Origin: Paenibacillus taichungensis
GTDB lineage: Bacteria > Bacillota > Bacilli > Paenibacillales > Paenibacillaceae
Reading direction: 5' to 3'
DNA: 64,000 bases
NCBI RefSeq assembly: GCF_013359905.1
Contig: NZ_JABMCC010000115.1
Coordinates: forward strand, 248,001-312,000
This document shows, piece by piece, positions 8,525-17,907 of the stretch. Both the position numbers and the translations under genes were made by a program. Below the pieces are notes generated by a model. That model made no database searches. It was not told the DNA's origin and was given only the letters and a program-made list of their open reading frames with translations. Every line of letters begins with the position of its first letter. The stretch's first letter is position 1.

Positions 8525-10129
8525 ATGAGAAAACATACCAAGCCTGCTTTAATGATGATTCTGGCATTCCTGCTTCTGGCAGGTTGCGCTTCAGGTGGAG
8601 AGGGCCAGCAGAGTACACAGGCCTCTTCAACAACCGGTGAAACTCCAGCACAGCAGACATCGGCAGAAGGCAAGACAGGCGGGGCACTGAACATTGGCTA
8701 TCCAACACAACCAGTTACACTGGATGCACATGTGTCTTCCAATACAGCGGTCAAGGATATTTCACGCGAGATCTATGAGCAGCTGGTAACGTTGGATAAA
8801 AATGCACAGGTCATTCCGCTGCTGGCAGAATCCTATGAGATTAGCGACGACAAGTTATCCTATACATTCCATCTGCGCCAAGGTGTGAAGTTTCATAATG
8901 GCAAGGAACTGCACGCGGAGGACGTAGTTGCTTCATTGAATCGCTGGATCAAACTGTCAAGTCATGGTAAAGCGAACTTTGTGGGTGCCGAGGCCAAAGA
9001 AACGGACCCATATACCGTCGTACTTCAATTGAAAACACCATTTCTGCTAACACTGCAACTTCTTGCTGATCCGATTCCAGCAGCGGCGATCTACCCGAAA
9101 GAAGTAGTTGATGAAGCAGATGATAAAGGTATCAAATCATTCATCGGTACAGGTCCGTTTCAATTGGAGGAGTGGAAGCAGGATCAGTATATTCATTTGA
9201 AAAAATATGACGATTACTCCGCCCGTGCCGAGCCGAGTGATGGAGCAGGTGGCAAAAAGGAAGCACTGGTCGATGACCTGTACTTCCGCTTCGTAACAGA
9301 TGAGTCAACCCGTCTTGCCGGGATTACTTCCGGGGAATACGACATTGCGCTGAATATCTCTGTGGATAATGAACAGCAGATTGCGGACAATCCCGACTTG
9401 CAAACCTTCCTCAGTCCGGGAGGCATGATTGGATATTTCTACAACAGTAATGACGGCTTGTTCAAGAACGTCAAACTTCGGCAGGCTGTCAATGCCGTTC
9501 AGAATGTGGATGACATACTGACATCGGCATTCCGTGATCCACAATTTTATGTGAAGACATCCTCTCTGGTTCTACCGGAATATCCGAACTGGTATTCGGA
9601 AGCAGGCAAAGAATCGTACAGCCAAGCTAACGCGGATAAAGCAAAGCAACTGCTTCAGGAAGCAGGCTATAACGGCGAAGAAATCAAAATTTTCACGACG
9701 AGAGATTATGTGGATCAATATAACGTGGCGGTTGTTTTGCAGCAGGAGCTGGAGTCGATTGGCGTCAAGGTCAAGCTGGATGTCTATGATTGGCCTACTT
9801 TGCAGGAAAAACTCGGCACAGGTACAGGGTGGGATATCTACCCGATGAGTTATGCGTTCCGGCCTACGTTCTACCAGTATGCGTTCTGGGGAGGCGGAGC
9901 AGGGCTGCTGAAGAGCGAGAAACTGAGCGAGCTACTTCAAGGAATTCGGACGTCCGATTCAGTAGAGGCCGCAAGGCCGCTCATTGACGAATTGCAGCAA
10001 TTTGTATGGACCGAAGTTCCATTCTCTCAGATCGGGCACACCAAACAGGTTACAGCGCTATCGAAAAATATCAGTGGTTTCCAGAATATTTTGGGCCCGA
10101 TCTTCTGGAATACAACCAATAACAAATAG
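8525..10129 (+). CDS. peptide ABC transporter substrate-binding lipoprotein (family 5)
   Basis: A 534-residue extracellular binding protein anchored to the membrane by lipid, delivering peptides or similar molecules to the permease pair encoded next. The signal peptide ends in the lipobox LLLAGC; the mature part is a family 5 (DppA/OppA/NikA) solute-binding fold, with the typical LNIGYPTQPVTLDAH strand and the segment YTFHLRQGVKFHNGKELHAEDV. ATG at 8525 has the better spacing (7 bases) from AGAGGGG (8511-8517); ATG at 8522 is possible. It is the first gene of a seven- or eight-gene rightward operon; a 92-base spacer with RNA structure separates it from the permease gene. The ligand is not identifiable; neighbouring amidohydrolase and peptidase genes suggest peptides or N-acyl amino acids. 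Confidence 0.9.
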   Translation: MRKHTKPALMMILAFLLLAGCASGGEGQQSTQASSTTGETPAQQTSAEGKTGGALNIGYPTQPVTLDAHVSSNTAVKDISREIYEQLVTLDKNAQVIPLLAESYEISDDKLSYTFHLRQGVKFHNGKELHAEDVVASLNRWIKLSSHGKANFVGAEAKETDPYTVVLQLKTPFLLTLQLLADPIPAAAIYPKEVVDEADDKGIKSFIGTGPFQLEEWKQDQYIHLKKYDDYSARAEPSDGAGGKKEALVDDLYFRFVTDESTRLAGITSGEYDIALNISVDNEQQIADNPDLQTFLSPGGMIGYFYNSNDGLFKNVKLRQAVNAVQNVDDILTSAFRDPQFYVKTSSLVLPEYPNWYSEAGKESYSQANADKAKQLLQEAGYNGEEIKIFTTRDYVDQYNVAVVLQQELESIGVKVKLDVYDWPTLQEKLGTGTGWDIYPMSYAFRPTFYQYAFWGGGAGLLKSEKLSELLQGIRTSDSVEAARPLIDELQQFVWTEVPFSQIGHTKQVTALSKNISGFQNILGPIFWNTTNNK

Positions 10130-10141
10130 TTAAAAGGAAAG

Positions 10142-10188
10142 GTAGCGGATGAAAAGGCGTAGCATCGCTACTACAGGAATACGCCTTT
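10142..10188 (+). other. two competing RNA stems in the binding-protein/permease spacer
   Basis: Stem A pairs GTAGCG (10142-10147) with CGCTAC (10166-10171). Stem B pairs AAAGGCGTA (10153-10161) with TACGCCTTT (10180-10188). The left arm of B lies inside the loop of A while its partner lies outside, so the stems exclude each other or form a pseudoknot. Structures here commonly give higher levels of the binding protein than of the membrane components. Confidence 0.5.
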
Positions 10189-10221
10189 CCGTTTGCCATT
10201 GGAAAGTGAGGTGGCCCTCAT

Positions 10222-11172
10222 ATGGGTGGATATATTGTTCGTCGGTTATTGTCCTTGATACCTGTCCTTTTTGTAGTAGCAATTGTGGTGTTCTCCATTA
10301 TCCATGTCACACCAGGTGACCCCGCTGCGATTCTGCTGGGTGAAGAGGCAAGCAAAGCCGATATCGATGAGCTAAGAAGCAAGCTGGGCTTGGACAGGCC
10401 GATCTATGAGCAATTCGGCATTTGGTTGCTGGGGCTGTTATCCGGGAATTTGGGGGAGTCCATCTTTCTGGACAAACCTGTGACAGAGGCTTTTTTTGAA
10501 CGACTGGCGCCTACATTGTCCCTTGCGATCATTGCACAGGTGATTGGTGTGTTTCTCGCCTTGTTCCTTGGCATTACAGCAGTCAAGCGAAGAGGGACCA
10601 TCGTGGACCAATCGGTGATGGGTTTCTCCATGCTGGGAATCTCCATTCCGAGCTTTCTGTTGGGATCACTGCTGGTGATGTTCTTTAGCGTGAAGCTGCG
10701 CTGGCTTCCCGTTGCAGGGTATCAACCACTCACAGAGGGTTTGTGGCAGCATATCAAGTATCTGTTGCTCCCTGGCATCGTGCTCGGCATCATTCAGGCA
10801 GCGCTCATTACCCGAATGACAAGATCCTCCATCCTGGATGTGATGTCCGGCAATTTTATCAAAACCGCCAAAGCCAAGGGAGTCAAAGAAAAAACGATCG
10901 TGTATACACATGCGTTACGCGTTGCATTCATCCCTATTCTCACAGTTATTGGGGAATCATTCGGTGGGCTGGTTACTGGTGCTGCGGTAATAGAAACGCT
11001 ATTCAATATTCCGGGAGTGGGACAGCTCATCGTCAATTCGATAAGCCGAAGAGATTACTCTGTTATTCAGGGTTCCGTGCTGCTGGTTACGGTTGCTTAT
11101 GTGTTCGTAAATCTAATCGTTGATTTGTTGTATGGTTTGGTCGATCCACGAGTTCGATTAAGCAAGAGATGA
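10222..11172 (+). CDS. peptide ABC transporter permease (DppB/OppB type)
   Basis: A 316-residue inner permease with six predicted helices. It opens with YIVRRLLSLIPVLFVVAIVVF and the HVTPGDPA motif typical of DppB/OppB/NikB proteins. The cytoplasmic EAA-type loop that contacts the ATPases is seen around TAKAKGVKEKTIVYTHALR. ATG at 10222 follows GTGAGGTGG. It forms a heterodimer with the next gene product, 16 bases downstream. Confidence 0.92.
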   Translation: MGGYIVRRLLSLIPVLFVVAIVVFSIIHVTPGDPAAILLGEEASKADIDELRSKLGLDRPIYEQFGIWLLGLLSGNLGESIFLDKPVTEAFFERLAPTLSLAIIAQVIGVFLALFLGITAVKRRGTIVDQSVMGFSMLGISIPSFLLGSLLVMFFSVKLRWLPVAGYQPLTEGLWQHIKYLLLPGIVLGIIQAALITRMTRSSILDVMSGNFIKTAKAKGVKEKTIVYTHALRVAFIPILTVIGESFGGLVTGAAVIETLFNIPGVGQLIVNSISRRDYSVIQGSVLLVTVAYVFVNLIVDLLYGLVDPRVRLSKR

Positions 11173-11188
11173 AGGAGGTGGAGACAAC

Positions 11189-12112
11189 TTGATAACCAAT
11201 CCGGATACCACCATCGCTGCGTCAAGACTTCACAAAGGGAAGAGCAGTCGCATCGCATTCAGACGTTTTATGCATAATCAGTTGTTAACCACAGGGGCGG
11301 GAATTCTGCTTGTTGTTGTGCTGCTGGTAATCATCGGGCCGCTGCTTACACCATACGGGCCGTTACAGATTGATCCGGTGAATCGACTTAAAGGGCCCAA
11401 CTTGCAGCACATATTTGGCACAGATAACTTTGGACGTGATGTATTCACTCGCGCCGTATATGGTTTGCGTATTTCGGTTGCGGTTGGTTTTGCTGTTACG
11501 GTCGTATCTTCTTTGATCGGCATGATTGTTGGGCTGTTATCCGCAAGTTATTCGGTGCTGGATCACATCTTTATGCGCATCTGTGACGGTTTGTTCGCTT
11601 TTCCGTCCATTTTGCTTGCCATCTCCATTATGGCGGCTCTTGGCCCAAATCCGGGTAATGTCATTATCGCCCTAAGTATTATCTTCATTCCATCGATGGC
11701 CCGGATTATTCGTTCCAAGGCGCTGGTCATTCGGGAGTTAACTTATATTGAAGCGTTGCATGCGCAGGGAGCAAGCAGCTGGCGCATTATTTGGATTCAT
11801 ATGGCGCCCAATACGCTGTCTCCGCTCATTATCCAATCCAGCTTTATTTTTGCCGTATCGATCCTGACGGAAGCCTCTCTAAGTTTTCTTGGAGCGGGTA
11901 TTCCTTCCCCGTCCCCAAGTCTCGGGAATATGCTTTTTGACGGAAAAACAGTGATCTACAACGCTTGGTGGATGACTGTCTTCCCGGGCATTTTCTTGGT
12001 GCTCGTTGTACTGGGTCTGAACCTGTTCGGCGATGGCCTTAGAGATCTGCTCGACCCACATACGAATAAGGTGAAAAGGGGGAGACGTCGTGGGAAAACA
12101 ACCGCTGCTTGA
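11189..12112 (+). CDS. peptide ABC transporter permease (DppC/OppC type)
   Basis: A 307-residue permease partner. The N-terminal cytoplasmic tail and first helix are followed by the DppC-type LGTDNFGRDVFTRAVYGLRIS-like motif (seen here as FGTDNFGRDVFTR), and an EAA-type loop (EALHAQGASSWRIIWIHM). The start is a TTG (11189) exactly 8 bases behind a near-perfect ribosome site AAGGAGGTG, so the TTG is well supported. The 3' end overlaps the next gene by 23 bases. Confidence 0.92.
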   Translation: MITNPDTTIAASRLHKGKSSRIAFRRFMHNQLLTTGAGILLVVVLLVIIGPLLTPYGPLQIDPVNRLKGPNLQHIFGTDNFGRDVFTRAVYGLRISVAVGFAVTVVSSLIGMIVGLLSASYSVLDHIFMRICDGLFAFPSILLAISIMAALGPNPGNVIIALSIIFIPSMARIIRSKALVIRELTYIEALHAQGASSWRIIWIHMAPNTLSPLIIQSSFIFAVSILTEASLSFLGAGIPSPSPSLGNMLFDGKTVIYNAWWMTVFPGIFLVLVVLGLNLFGDGLRDLLDPHTNKVKRGRRRGKTTAA

Positions 12113-13106
12113 GGTGAAGGACCTGAAAGTGTCCATTTCAACCGAAAAAGGAACCATTCACCCGGTGGAAGGCGTATCCTTCCATGTCCTTGCCGGGGAG
12201 ACGCTGGGTATCGTAGGTGAGTCCGGTTGCGGGAAAAGCGTAACCGCCGAATCCATTCTCAGACTGTTTGACGAAGATTACGTGGATTACTCGGGTGAAG
12301 TCCTCTACGAAGGAACCAATCTCTTAAGCTTATCCAAAAGACAAATGGAACGTATTCGTGGCAATGAACTCTCCATGATCTTTCAAGACCCCATGTCTTC
12401 CCTGAATCCGGTTCAGACGATTGGCAAACAAATTGCCGAGAGCTTGAAGCTGCATCAAGACATGAATGGCAGACAGGCGCGTCTTGCTGCCGTGGATCTA
12501 CTGCGTATGACAGGTATCCCTTCACCTGAAAAGAGGGTGGATGAGCATCCGCATGAAATTTCGGGAGGCATGCGACAGCGGGTCATGATTGCCATGGCAC
12601 TTGCCTGTAATCCGAAACTGCTTATCGCAGATGAACCGACAACGGCACTGGATGTGACGATTCAGGCGCAAATACTGGAGCTGATTGAAAGTCTGCAAGC
12701 GCAGACGGGACTTGGTGTCATCCTGATTACACATGACCTGGGTGTAGTCGCAGAGACGTGTACGAGAGTAGCCGTTATGTATCTTGGACAGGTCGTGGAG
12801 GAGGCGAGCGTGGACGATTTATTTTTCAATCCCCAGCATCCGTATACGTCAGGTTTAATGAAATCCATTCCCCGTATTGATGGCGAGCAGCACAGCAAGC
12901 TTCATGTCATTGAGGGAACGGTACCCGCGTTGCATCAGGTTCCAACAGGCTGCCGATTCGCTCCAAGATGCGCTTATGCGGATGAACAATGCTTGCGGGC
13001 AGCACCTTCCTTGAAACAGGTGGACGAGAAACATTCGGTACGCTGCTGGTATCCCGGAATAGCAACGATTCAGGAGGAGACACATGAACTCGAAATCATT
13101 GGATGA
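12090..13106 (+). CDS. peptide ABC transporter ATPase (DppD/OppD type)
   Basis: A 338-residue ATPase that energises uptake. Walker A is GESGCGKS, the ABC signature is ISGGMRQRV, Walker B is LLIADEPT, and the H-loop is ILITHD. The C-terminal oligopeptide-transporter extension HPYTSGLMKSIPRI and the cysteine cluster CRFAPRC..., often an Fe-S site in this family, are present. GTG start at 12090 has AAGGGGGAGA upstream. It overlaps both flanking genes by 23 bases, a sign of translational coupling. Confidence 0.93.
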   Translation: MGKQPLLEVKDLKVSISTEKGTIHPVEGVSFHVLAGETLGIVGESGCGKSVTAESILRLFDEDYVDYSGEVLYEGTNLLSLSKRQMERIRGNELSMIFQDPMSSLNPVQTIGKQIAESLKLHQDMNGRQARLAAVDLLRMTGIPSPEKRVDEHPHEISGGMRQRVMIAMALACNPKLLIADEPTTALDVTIQAQILELIESLQAQTGLGVILITHDLGVVAETCTRVAVMYLGQVVEEASVDDLFFNPQHPYTSGLMKSIPRIDGEQHSKLHVIEGTVPALHQVPTGCRFAPRCAYADEQCLRAAPSLKQVDEKHSVRCWYPGIATIQEETHELEIIG

Positions 13107-14073
13107 GTCGAAGCCGCTGCTGCAGGTTAGCAATCTGAACAAACATTTCCCTGTTCGATCTTCTTTTGGTAGAACCAAGGGGCAAGTCAAGGCCGTCAAC
13201 GGGGTATCCTTTGACATCCACCAAGGACAAACCTTTGGCCTGGTGGGCGAATCCGGCTGCGGTAAAAGCACACTCGGGCGGTCGATTCTCCGACTTGTTG
13301 AGCCAACATCAGGGGCAGCATTTTATGAGGGCACAGATATTCTGGGGTTAAGCAAAAAAGAATTGCGAAGCTACAGGCAGCATATGCAGATGGTATTTCA
13401 GGACCCGTACACCTCGTTGGACCCTCGTAAACGCATCGGTTACTCCATAGAAGAACCGCTGTTAATCCACAAGAAGGGCAACAAACGGGACAGAACGGAA
13501 ACAGCCATGTCGTTGCTGCGCAAAGTAGGATTCAGTGAAGAACATTACGAGCGGTTTCCTCATGAATTTTCAGGTGGTCAGCGTCAAAGGCTGGGCATCG
13601 CCAAAGCGTTGGCCCTTGGACCGAAGCTCATTATATGTGATGAACCCGTATCGGCGCTGGACGTATCGATTCAGTCCCAGGTTATTAATTTGCTGGAAGA
13701 GGTTCAGGAGGAGCTGGGCATCTCCTATTTATTCATTGCACATGACCTTAGCGTTGTACGCCATATTGCCGACGGCATCGGTGTGATGTATTTGGGCGAG
13801 ATGGTGGAGCAGGGGCCAGCAGAAGCTTTATTTGCCGAACCTTTGCATCCTTATACCAAATCATTATTGTCTGCGGTACCGATCCCGAATCCTCGTGCCA
13901 AAAGGGAAAGAGTTGTATTAAGCGGTGAGATCCCATCGCCACTTCATCCACCTGCCGGTTGCGTTTTTCATACCCGATGCCCATACGTTATGGAGACATG
14001 CCGACAGGTCGTTCCACAGAAACGATTCGTCGCTCCAGACCGTGAAGTGCAGTGTCATTTATACGATGAATAG
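13084..14073 (+). CDS. peptide ABC transporter ATPase (DppF/OppF type)
   Basis: A 329-residue second ATPase. Walker A GESGCGKST, signature FSGGQRQRL, Walker B LIICDEPVSALD, H-loop FIAHDLS, C-terminal HPYTKSLLSAVPIPNP and the cysteine motif GCVFHTRCPYVMETC are all present. ATG at 13084 has AGGAGGAGA upstream and overlaps dppD-like by 23 bases. With the two permeases and the lipoprotein the transporter is complete. Confidence 0.93.
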   Translation: MNSKSLDESKPLLQVSNLNKHFPVRSSFGRTKGQVKAVNGVSFDIHQGQTFGLVGESGCGKSTLGRSILRLVEPTSGAAFYEGTDILGLSKKELRSYRQHMQMVFQDPYTSLDPRKRIGYSIEEPLLIHKKGNKRDRTETAMSLLRKVGFSEEHYERFPHEFSGGQRQRLGIAKALALGPKLIICDEPVSALDVSIQSQVINLLEEVQEELGISYLFIAHDLSVVRHIADGIGVMYLGEMVEQGPAEALFAEPLHPYTKSLLSAVPIPNPRAKRERVVLSGEIPSPLHPPAGCVFHTRCPYVMETCRQVVPQKRFVAPDREVQCHLYDE

Positions 14074-14088
14074 AGGAGGAATGAAACA

Positions 14089-15342
14089 ATGAGTTTTCGT
14101 AGTTCAGCCGAAAAGTGGAAGGAAGAAGCTATACGGCTTCGCCGCCATATTCACCAGAATCCTGAGCTTGGTCACCAGGAGTTTGAAACGGCCAAGCTGG
14201 TTGCTCAATTTTTGGAGGACGTTGGTCTCGAAGTAGAGACGGGTGTAGGCGGCACAGGGGTTGTTGGGCTTTTGAAAGGCGGACGTGAGGGAAGAACCAT
14301 TGGAATTCGCGCCGATATGGATGCACTACCTATCGTAGAGAAGACAGGATTGCCGTTTGCCAGCGTTCGCGAAGGGGTGATGCATGCTTGTGGGCATGAT
14401 GTGCATACCGCCATTCTTCTTGGAACAGCAGCCGCATTAAGTGAGCACAGGGATGAGCTCCAGGGAACGGTGAAGTTCATATTCCAGCCTGCTGAGGAAG
14501 TTCAAGGAGGGGCAACGGATCTGATTGATGCAGGTGTATTGCATAATCCGGAAGTGAATGCGATCATTGCGCTCCACGTGTGGCCGGATTTGCCTGCTGG
14601 CAAGATTGGTTTGAGAAAAGGGGCCATGCTGGCAGCGGCAGATGCTTTTGATATACGAGTGACGGGAAAAGGGGGACATGCTGCCTATCCACATCGAACC
14701 ATCGATCCGGTCATCATTGCTGCCCAGATTATCACTGCGTTGCAAACGGTAGTATCCCGAAACTTGTCTCCGCTTGATTCTTCCGTAATCTCCATTACGA
14801 AACTGCAAAGCAATAGCAATGCGTATAACGTTATCGCTGGGGAGGTTCAACTCAGAGGTACCATTCGTACGCACAATCCTGAGACGCGTGAAGCAGTGCC
14901 AGTATATATGAAGCGACTCATTGAGACCATTGCGGAAGGGTTCGGTGGAAAAGCGGAATTTGATTACTACCGCGGCGGTTCTCCTGTAATAAACGATGAT
15001 CATATTGTCGATGTGATTGAACAGGCAGCGGCAGATACCATTGGCCGGGAAGCCGTGGTGTATCTGAAGGAGCCATCCATGGGCGCCGAAGATTTTGGAG
15101 CGTATCTCGAATATGTGCCAGGTGCCATATTCCGGCTCGGCACGGTTACAGAAGAAGATGCCCGATCAGAGCTGCCCCTTCACAGTGATTCCATTATTTT
15201 TGAAGAGCAAGCGATTGTTACAGGTATATCGGTTCTTGGAGAAGCAGCCATCCGTTACTTGAACCAGAGCAGTGATGATGAAACAAGGGTTGCCCTGAGT
15301 GTTGCAGCAGGCAATGAGGAGAGAGGGAATCGACATGACTGA
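14089..15342 (+). CDS. M20 family amidohydrolase (N-acyl-amino-acid/peptide hydrolase)
   Basis: A 417-residue metal-dependent cytoplasmic hydrolase of the M20D (AmaA/hippurate hydrolase/HipO) group that splits N-acyl or N-aromatic acyl amino acids. The family metal motifs are visible: HACGHDVH (ligand His and Asp), QPAEEVQGGATD (catalytic and ligand Glu), LHVWPDLPAGKIG, and MGAEDFG near the end. ATG at 14089 follows GAGGAGGA. It lies 15 bases after the second ATPase gene and overlaps the next gene by 8 bases, so imported substrate is probably hydrolysed by its product. Confidence 0.9.
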   Translation: MSFRSSAEKWKEEAIRLRRHIHQNPELGHQEFETAKLVAQFLEDVGLEVETGVGGTGVVGLLKGGREGRTIGIRADMDALPIVEKTGLPFASVREGVMHACGHDVHTAILLGTAAALSEHRDELQGTVKFIFQPAEEVQGGATDLIDAGVLHNPEVNAIIALHVWPDLPAGKIGLRKGAMLAAADAFDIRVTGKGGHAAYPHRTIDPVIIAAQIITALQTVVSRNLSPLDSSVISITKLQSNSNAYNVIAGEVQLRGTIRTHNPETREAVPVYMKRLIETIAEGFGGKAEFDYYRGGSPVINDDHIVDVIEQAAADTIGREAVVYLKEPSMGAEDFGAYLEYVPGAIFRLGTVTEEDARSELPLHSDSIIFEEQAIVTGISVLGEAAIRYLNQSSDDETRVALSVAAGNEERGNRHD

Positions 15343-17041
15343 GTTGAAGCAGCAGTCGGAGGTGCACTCCATACTACATGAGATCGACCGTGATTTCTTG
15401 CTTGAATACAACAGACAGATTGCGAAGGAGATTCGTTTGTCGGGTTCCGAAGAGGAACTACGGGCATTCCATTATATTAAGGAACAGCTTGAGGATTTTG
15501 GGTTGACCACCGAGCTTACGTTTGACAAAGCCTACATCAGTATCCCTGTCAGTGCAGAACTTAAGGTCGGCGGCATTTCTTTTGCAGCTATCACGCACTC
15601 CATGTCAGCCCAGGCGGAACACTTGAGCACGCTTTTGAGATTCATAGAGCTAAAGGATTCAGACCAGACCGACTGGGCCAATCAAGTGACAGGTCAAGCG
15701 GTGGTCGTTCACGGACTTGCGAATGGTCCCACGATTTATCGTTTGCAGCAGTTGGGTGCAGTAGCGGTCATATTTATCAATAGTGGTGCGTACACGCATG
15801 AAATGATCGTTTCCTCCGTGTGGGGAAATCCGACACCAGAGGATGATGGCTATCCGTCTATTCCGGTTCTGTCGGTCAACCATTCAGATGGAGAGCAGAT
15901 CAAGTCTTTAATCGCCGCCGAAGAAAGAGAGAATGTAGAGATTACGTTGACCGCGGAAGTGCGCACAGACTGGGTGAACATTCCGACCTTGATTGCTGAG
16001 ATAAAGGGGACGGAAGAGCCTGAATCCTTTGTGTTGTTTAGCGGACATGTGGATTCATGGCATTATGGGGCGATGGATAACGGCTCCGCCAATGCAGTCA
16101 TAGTGGAGACGGCACGGGTATTATCATTGCATCGTAACACGCTGCGGCGCTCCGTTCGGTTCGCATTTTGGTCAGGCCATTCCCACGGCAGATATGCCGG
16201 CTCTGCATTATACAGCGATCTTCATTGGGAAGATTTGCACGAAAACGGGGTGTTGCATATCAATATTGATTCCGTGGGCGCCAAGGGAGCGAGTCAGCTC
16301 GGTGCAGCCAATACAATGGCAGAGACACGGACACTTTGTGCAAATGCCATACGTACCGTCACGGATGAACCTTTTCGCGGTTCTCCATTTGGAAGGTCGG
16401 GAGATCAGTCCTTCTGGGGTGCTGGACTTCCGTCCGCTTTTATGGGGCTGTCCTATCAGCCTGAGGGCTGGTTTGGCTGGTGGTGGCATACGACTGAGGA
16501 TACGCTGGACAAAATTGACGGAGATTATCTGGCACGTGATTGCAAAGTGTACGCAGCAGCTGTCCATAATGCTGCCTCTTCTCCCATTATTCCACTTGAC
16601 CAGAGACAGGCGATCCGAACCCTTTCCGAACGAGTTGGTTACTACACAGAACTTATCGGAGACAAGCTTGATCTTTCACGCTTAACAAGCAGGATCCAGC
16701 AGCTACAGAATGCCACGGACCATTTCTATGACCGGATAGGCTCCACGTCCCTGCCGGATGCTTCTGTTACAGAAGCGAACCGAACGATATTGTCACTTAG
16801 CAGATGGCTGGTGCCCATCAATTATGTGCGAGGCAGCCGCTATGATCATGACGCCGCAGGCAGTCATTCACTTGTGCCTGCGCTGTCAGACATCGAGCTT
16901 CTGGCGACAGCCGAAGTAGGAAGTGAAGCCTTTTTCAGACTCCAAACATCACTTATACGTCAGGTGAATCGGATTGGTTATGAAATAAAGCAGGCAGTGC
17001 GACTTGTCGTGGAGGCCGAAAAGAATCTCGTTTTGAATTAA
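15335..17041 (+). CDS. M28-like peptidase with PA-type insert and altered active-site motif
   Basis: A 568-residue protein of the M28 zinc aminopeptidase fold. A protease-associated (PA) insert (about residues 75-190) precedes the catalytic part. Zinc-ligand motifs GHVDSW, AMDNGSA, NIDSVG and WWHTTEDTLDKID are kept. The family Glu-Glu motif is missing: where EE is expected, the protein has WSGHSHGRYAGS (His282, Ser283, His284). There is no signal peptide, so it is probably cytoplasmic. ATG at 15335 has GGAGAGAGGG upstream and overlaps the amidohydrolase stop (ATGACTGA). It may be a divergent hydrolase subgroup or a non-catalytic binding protein; activity cannot be assumed. Confidence 0.75.
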   Translation: MTELKQQSEVHSILHEIDRDFLLEYNRQIAKEIRLSGSEEELRAFHYIKEQLEDFGLTTELTFDKAYISIPVSAELKVGGISFAAITHSMSAQAEHLSTLLRFIELKDSDQTDWANQVTGQAVVVHGLANGPTIYRLQQLGAVAVIFINSGAYTHEMIVSSVWGNPTPEDDGYPSIPVLSVNHSDGEQIKSLIAAEERENVEITLTAEVRTDWVNIPTLIAEIKGTEEPESFVLFSGHVDSWHYGAMDNGSANAVIVETARVLSLHRNTLRRSVRFAFWSGHSHGRYAGSALYSDLHWEDLHENGVLHINIDSVGAKGASQLGAANTMAETRTLCANAIRTVTDEPFRGSPFGRSGDQSFWGAGLPSAFMGLSYQPEGWFGWWWHTTEDTLDKIDGDYLARDCKVYAAAVHNAASSPIIPLDQRQAIRTLSERVGYYTELIGDKLDLSRLTSRIQQLQNATDHFYDRIGSTSLPDASVTEANRTILSLSRWLVPINYVRGSRYDHDAAGSHSLVPALSDIELLATAEVGSEAFFRLQTSLIRQVNRIGYEIKQAVRLVVEAEKNLVLN

Positions 17042-17099
17042 CCCAAGTTCAAGCAGCCTGTTTACAGCAAGAACATCATGATATAGAGGAGCGACTGTC

Positions 17100-17864
17100 A
17101 TGCCGGAACGAACATTTGCAGGGAAAAGGGTAGTCATTACCGGAGCGGCAGGTGTTTTTGGCCAATGGATTGCACAAGCATATGCCGCCGAAGGCGCGAG
17201 CCTTTATTTGTCCGATATCCGGGAGGATGCCCTAAGAAATACAGTAGACAAGCTGAGGCAGGAGGGAGTGGATGTTCACTGGCATGTAACGAATCTTGTG
17301 GATGAACAGTCCATTAATGAATTGGTTCAAGTGGTCGAGCAGCAATGGAAAGCGCCGGATATTGTCATCAATAATGCGGGAATATATCCATACCGCACAC
17401 TCATGAATATGACACTTCAACATTGGAATGAGACAATGGATCTGAATCTGGCAGCGCCATTCCTGCTCACTCAGCATTTTGCCAAACAGATGATTGCGAG
17501 CGAAGTAGAAGGTTCCTTCATTAATATAAGCTCTGGGGCAGCTTCCACCGCAGGTGTCGGCATGGGGAATTATTCGGTTTCAAAAGTAGGGATCGAGATG
17601 CTGACCAAAACCTTTGCCCTGGAGTTGTCGCCCTATCGCATTCGGGTAAATGCGGTTGTGCCGGGTTATGCACCCGGCAGCGAGGTTAGTGTGATGACGA
17701 AGGAGCATACAGAACATATGATCAAAATTACACCGCTAGGCCGGACATCAGGTCCAGATGACGCTCCCCAAGCGATATTGTATCTGACCTCGGACCAGGC
17801 TTCATTTATTACAGGCAGCATATTAACGGTTGATGGTGGACGCACGGCAGGCAGACTCAAGTAA
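17100..17864 (+). CDS. short-chain dehydrogenase/reductase
   Basis: A 254-residue classical SDR. The nucleotide site TGAAGVFG, the NNAGIYPY motif, the catalytic Ser (INISSGAAS) with Tyr and Lys in YSVSK, and the C-terminal FITGSILTVDGG are all present. ATG at 17100 follows GAGGAGCG. It lies 58 bases after the peptidase gene and probably belongs to the same operon; its substrate is not predictable. Acidic residues after the second strand (YLSDIRED) suggest NAD(H) preference. Confidence 0.85.
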   Translation: MPERTFAGKRVVITGAAGVFGQWIAQAYAAEGASLYLSDIREDALRNTVDKLRQEGVDVHWHVTNLVDEQSINELVQVVEQQWKAPDIVINNAGIYPYRTLMNMTLQHWNETMDLNLAAPFLLTQHFAKQMIASEVEGSFINISSGAASTAGVGMGNYSVSKVGIEMLTKTFALELSPYRIRVNAVVPGYAPGSEVSVMTKEHTEHMIKITPLGRTSGPDDAPQAILYLTSDQASFITGSILTVDGGRTAGRLK

Positions 17865-17907
17865 CAGTTCGCATCCTGAAAATAGAATGGCAGCTGGTGA
17901 GTCAATT

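Noticed and set aside
14437..15003. 188-residue minus-strand frame inside the M20 gene
   Set aside because: It is a shadow of a gene with full family motifs; no ribosome site or motif of its own.
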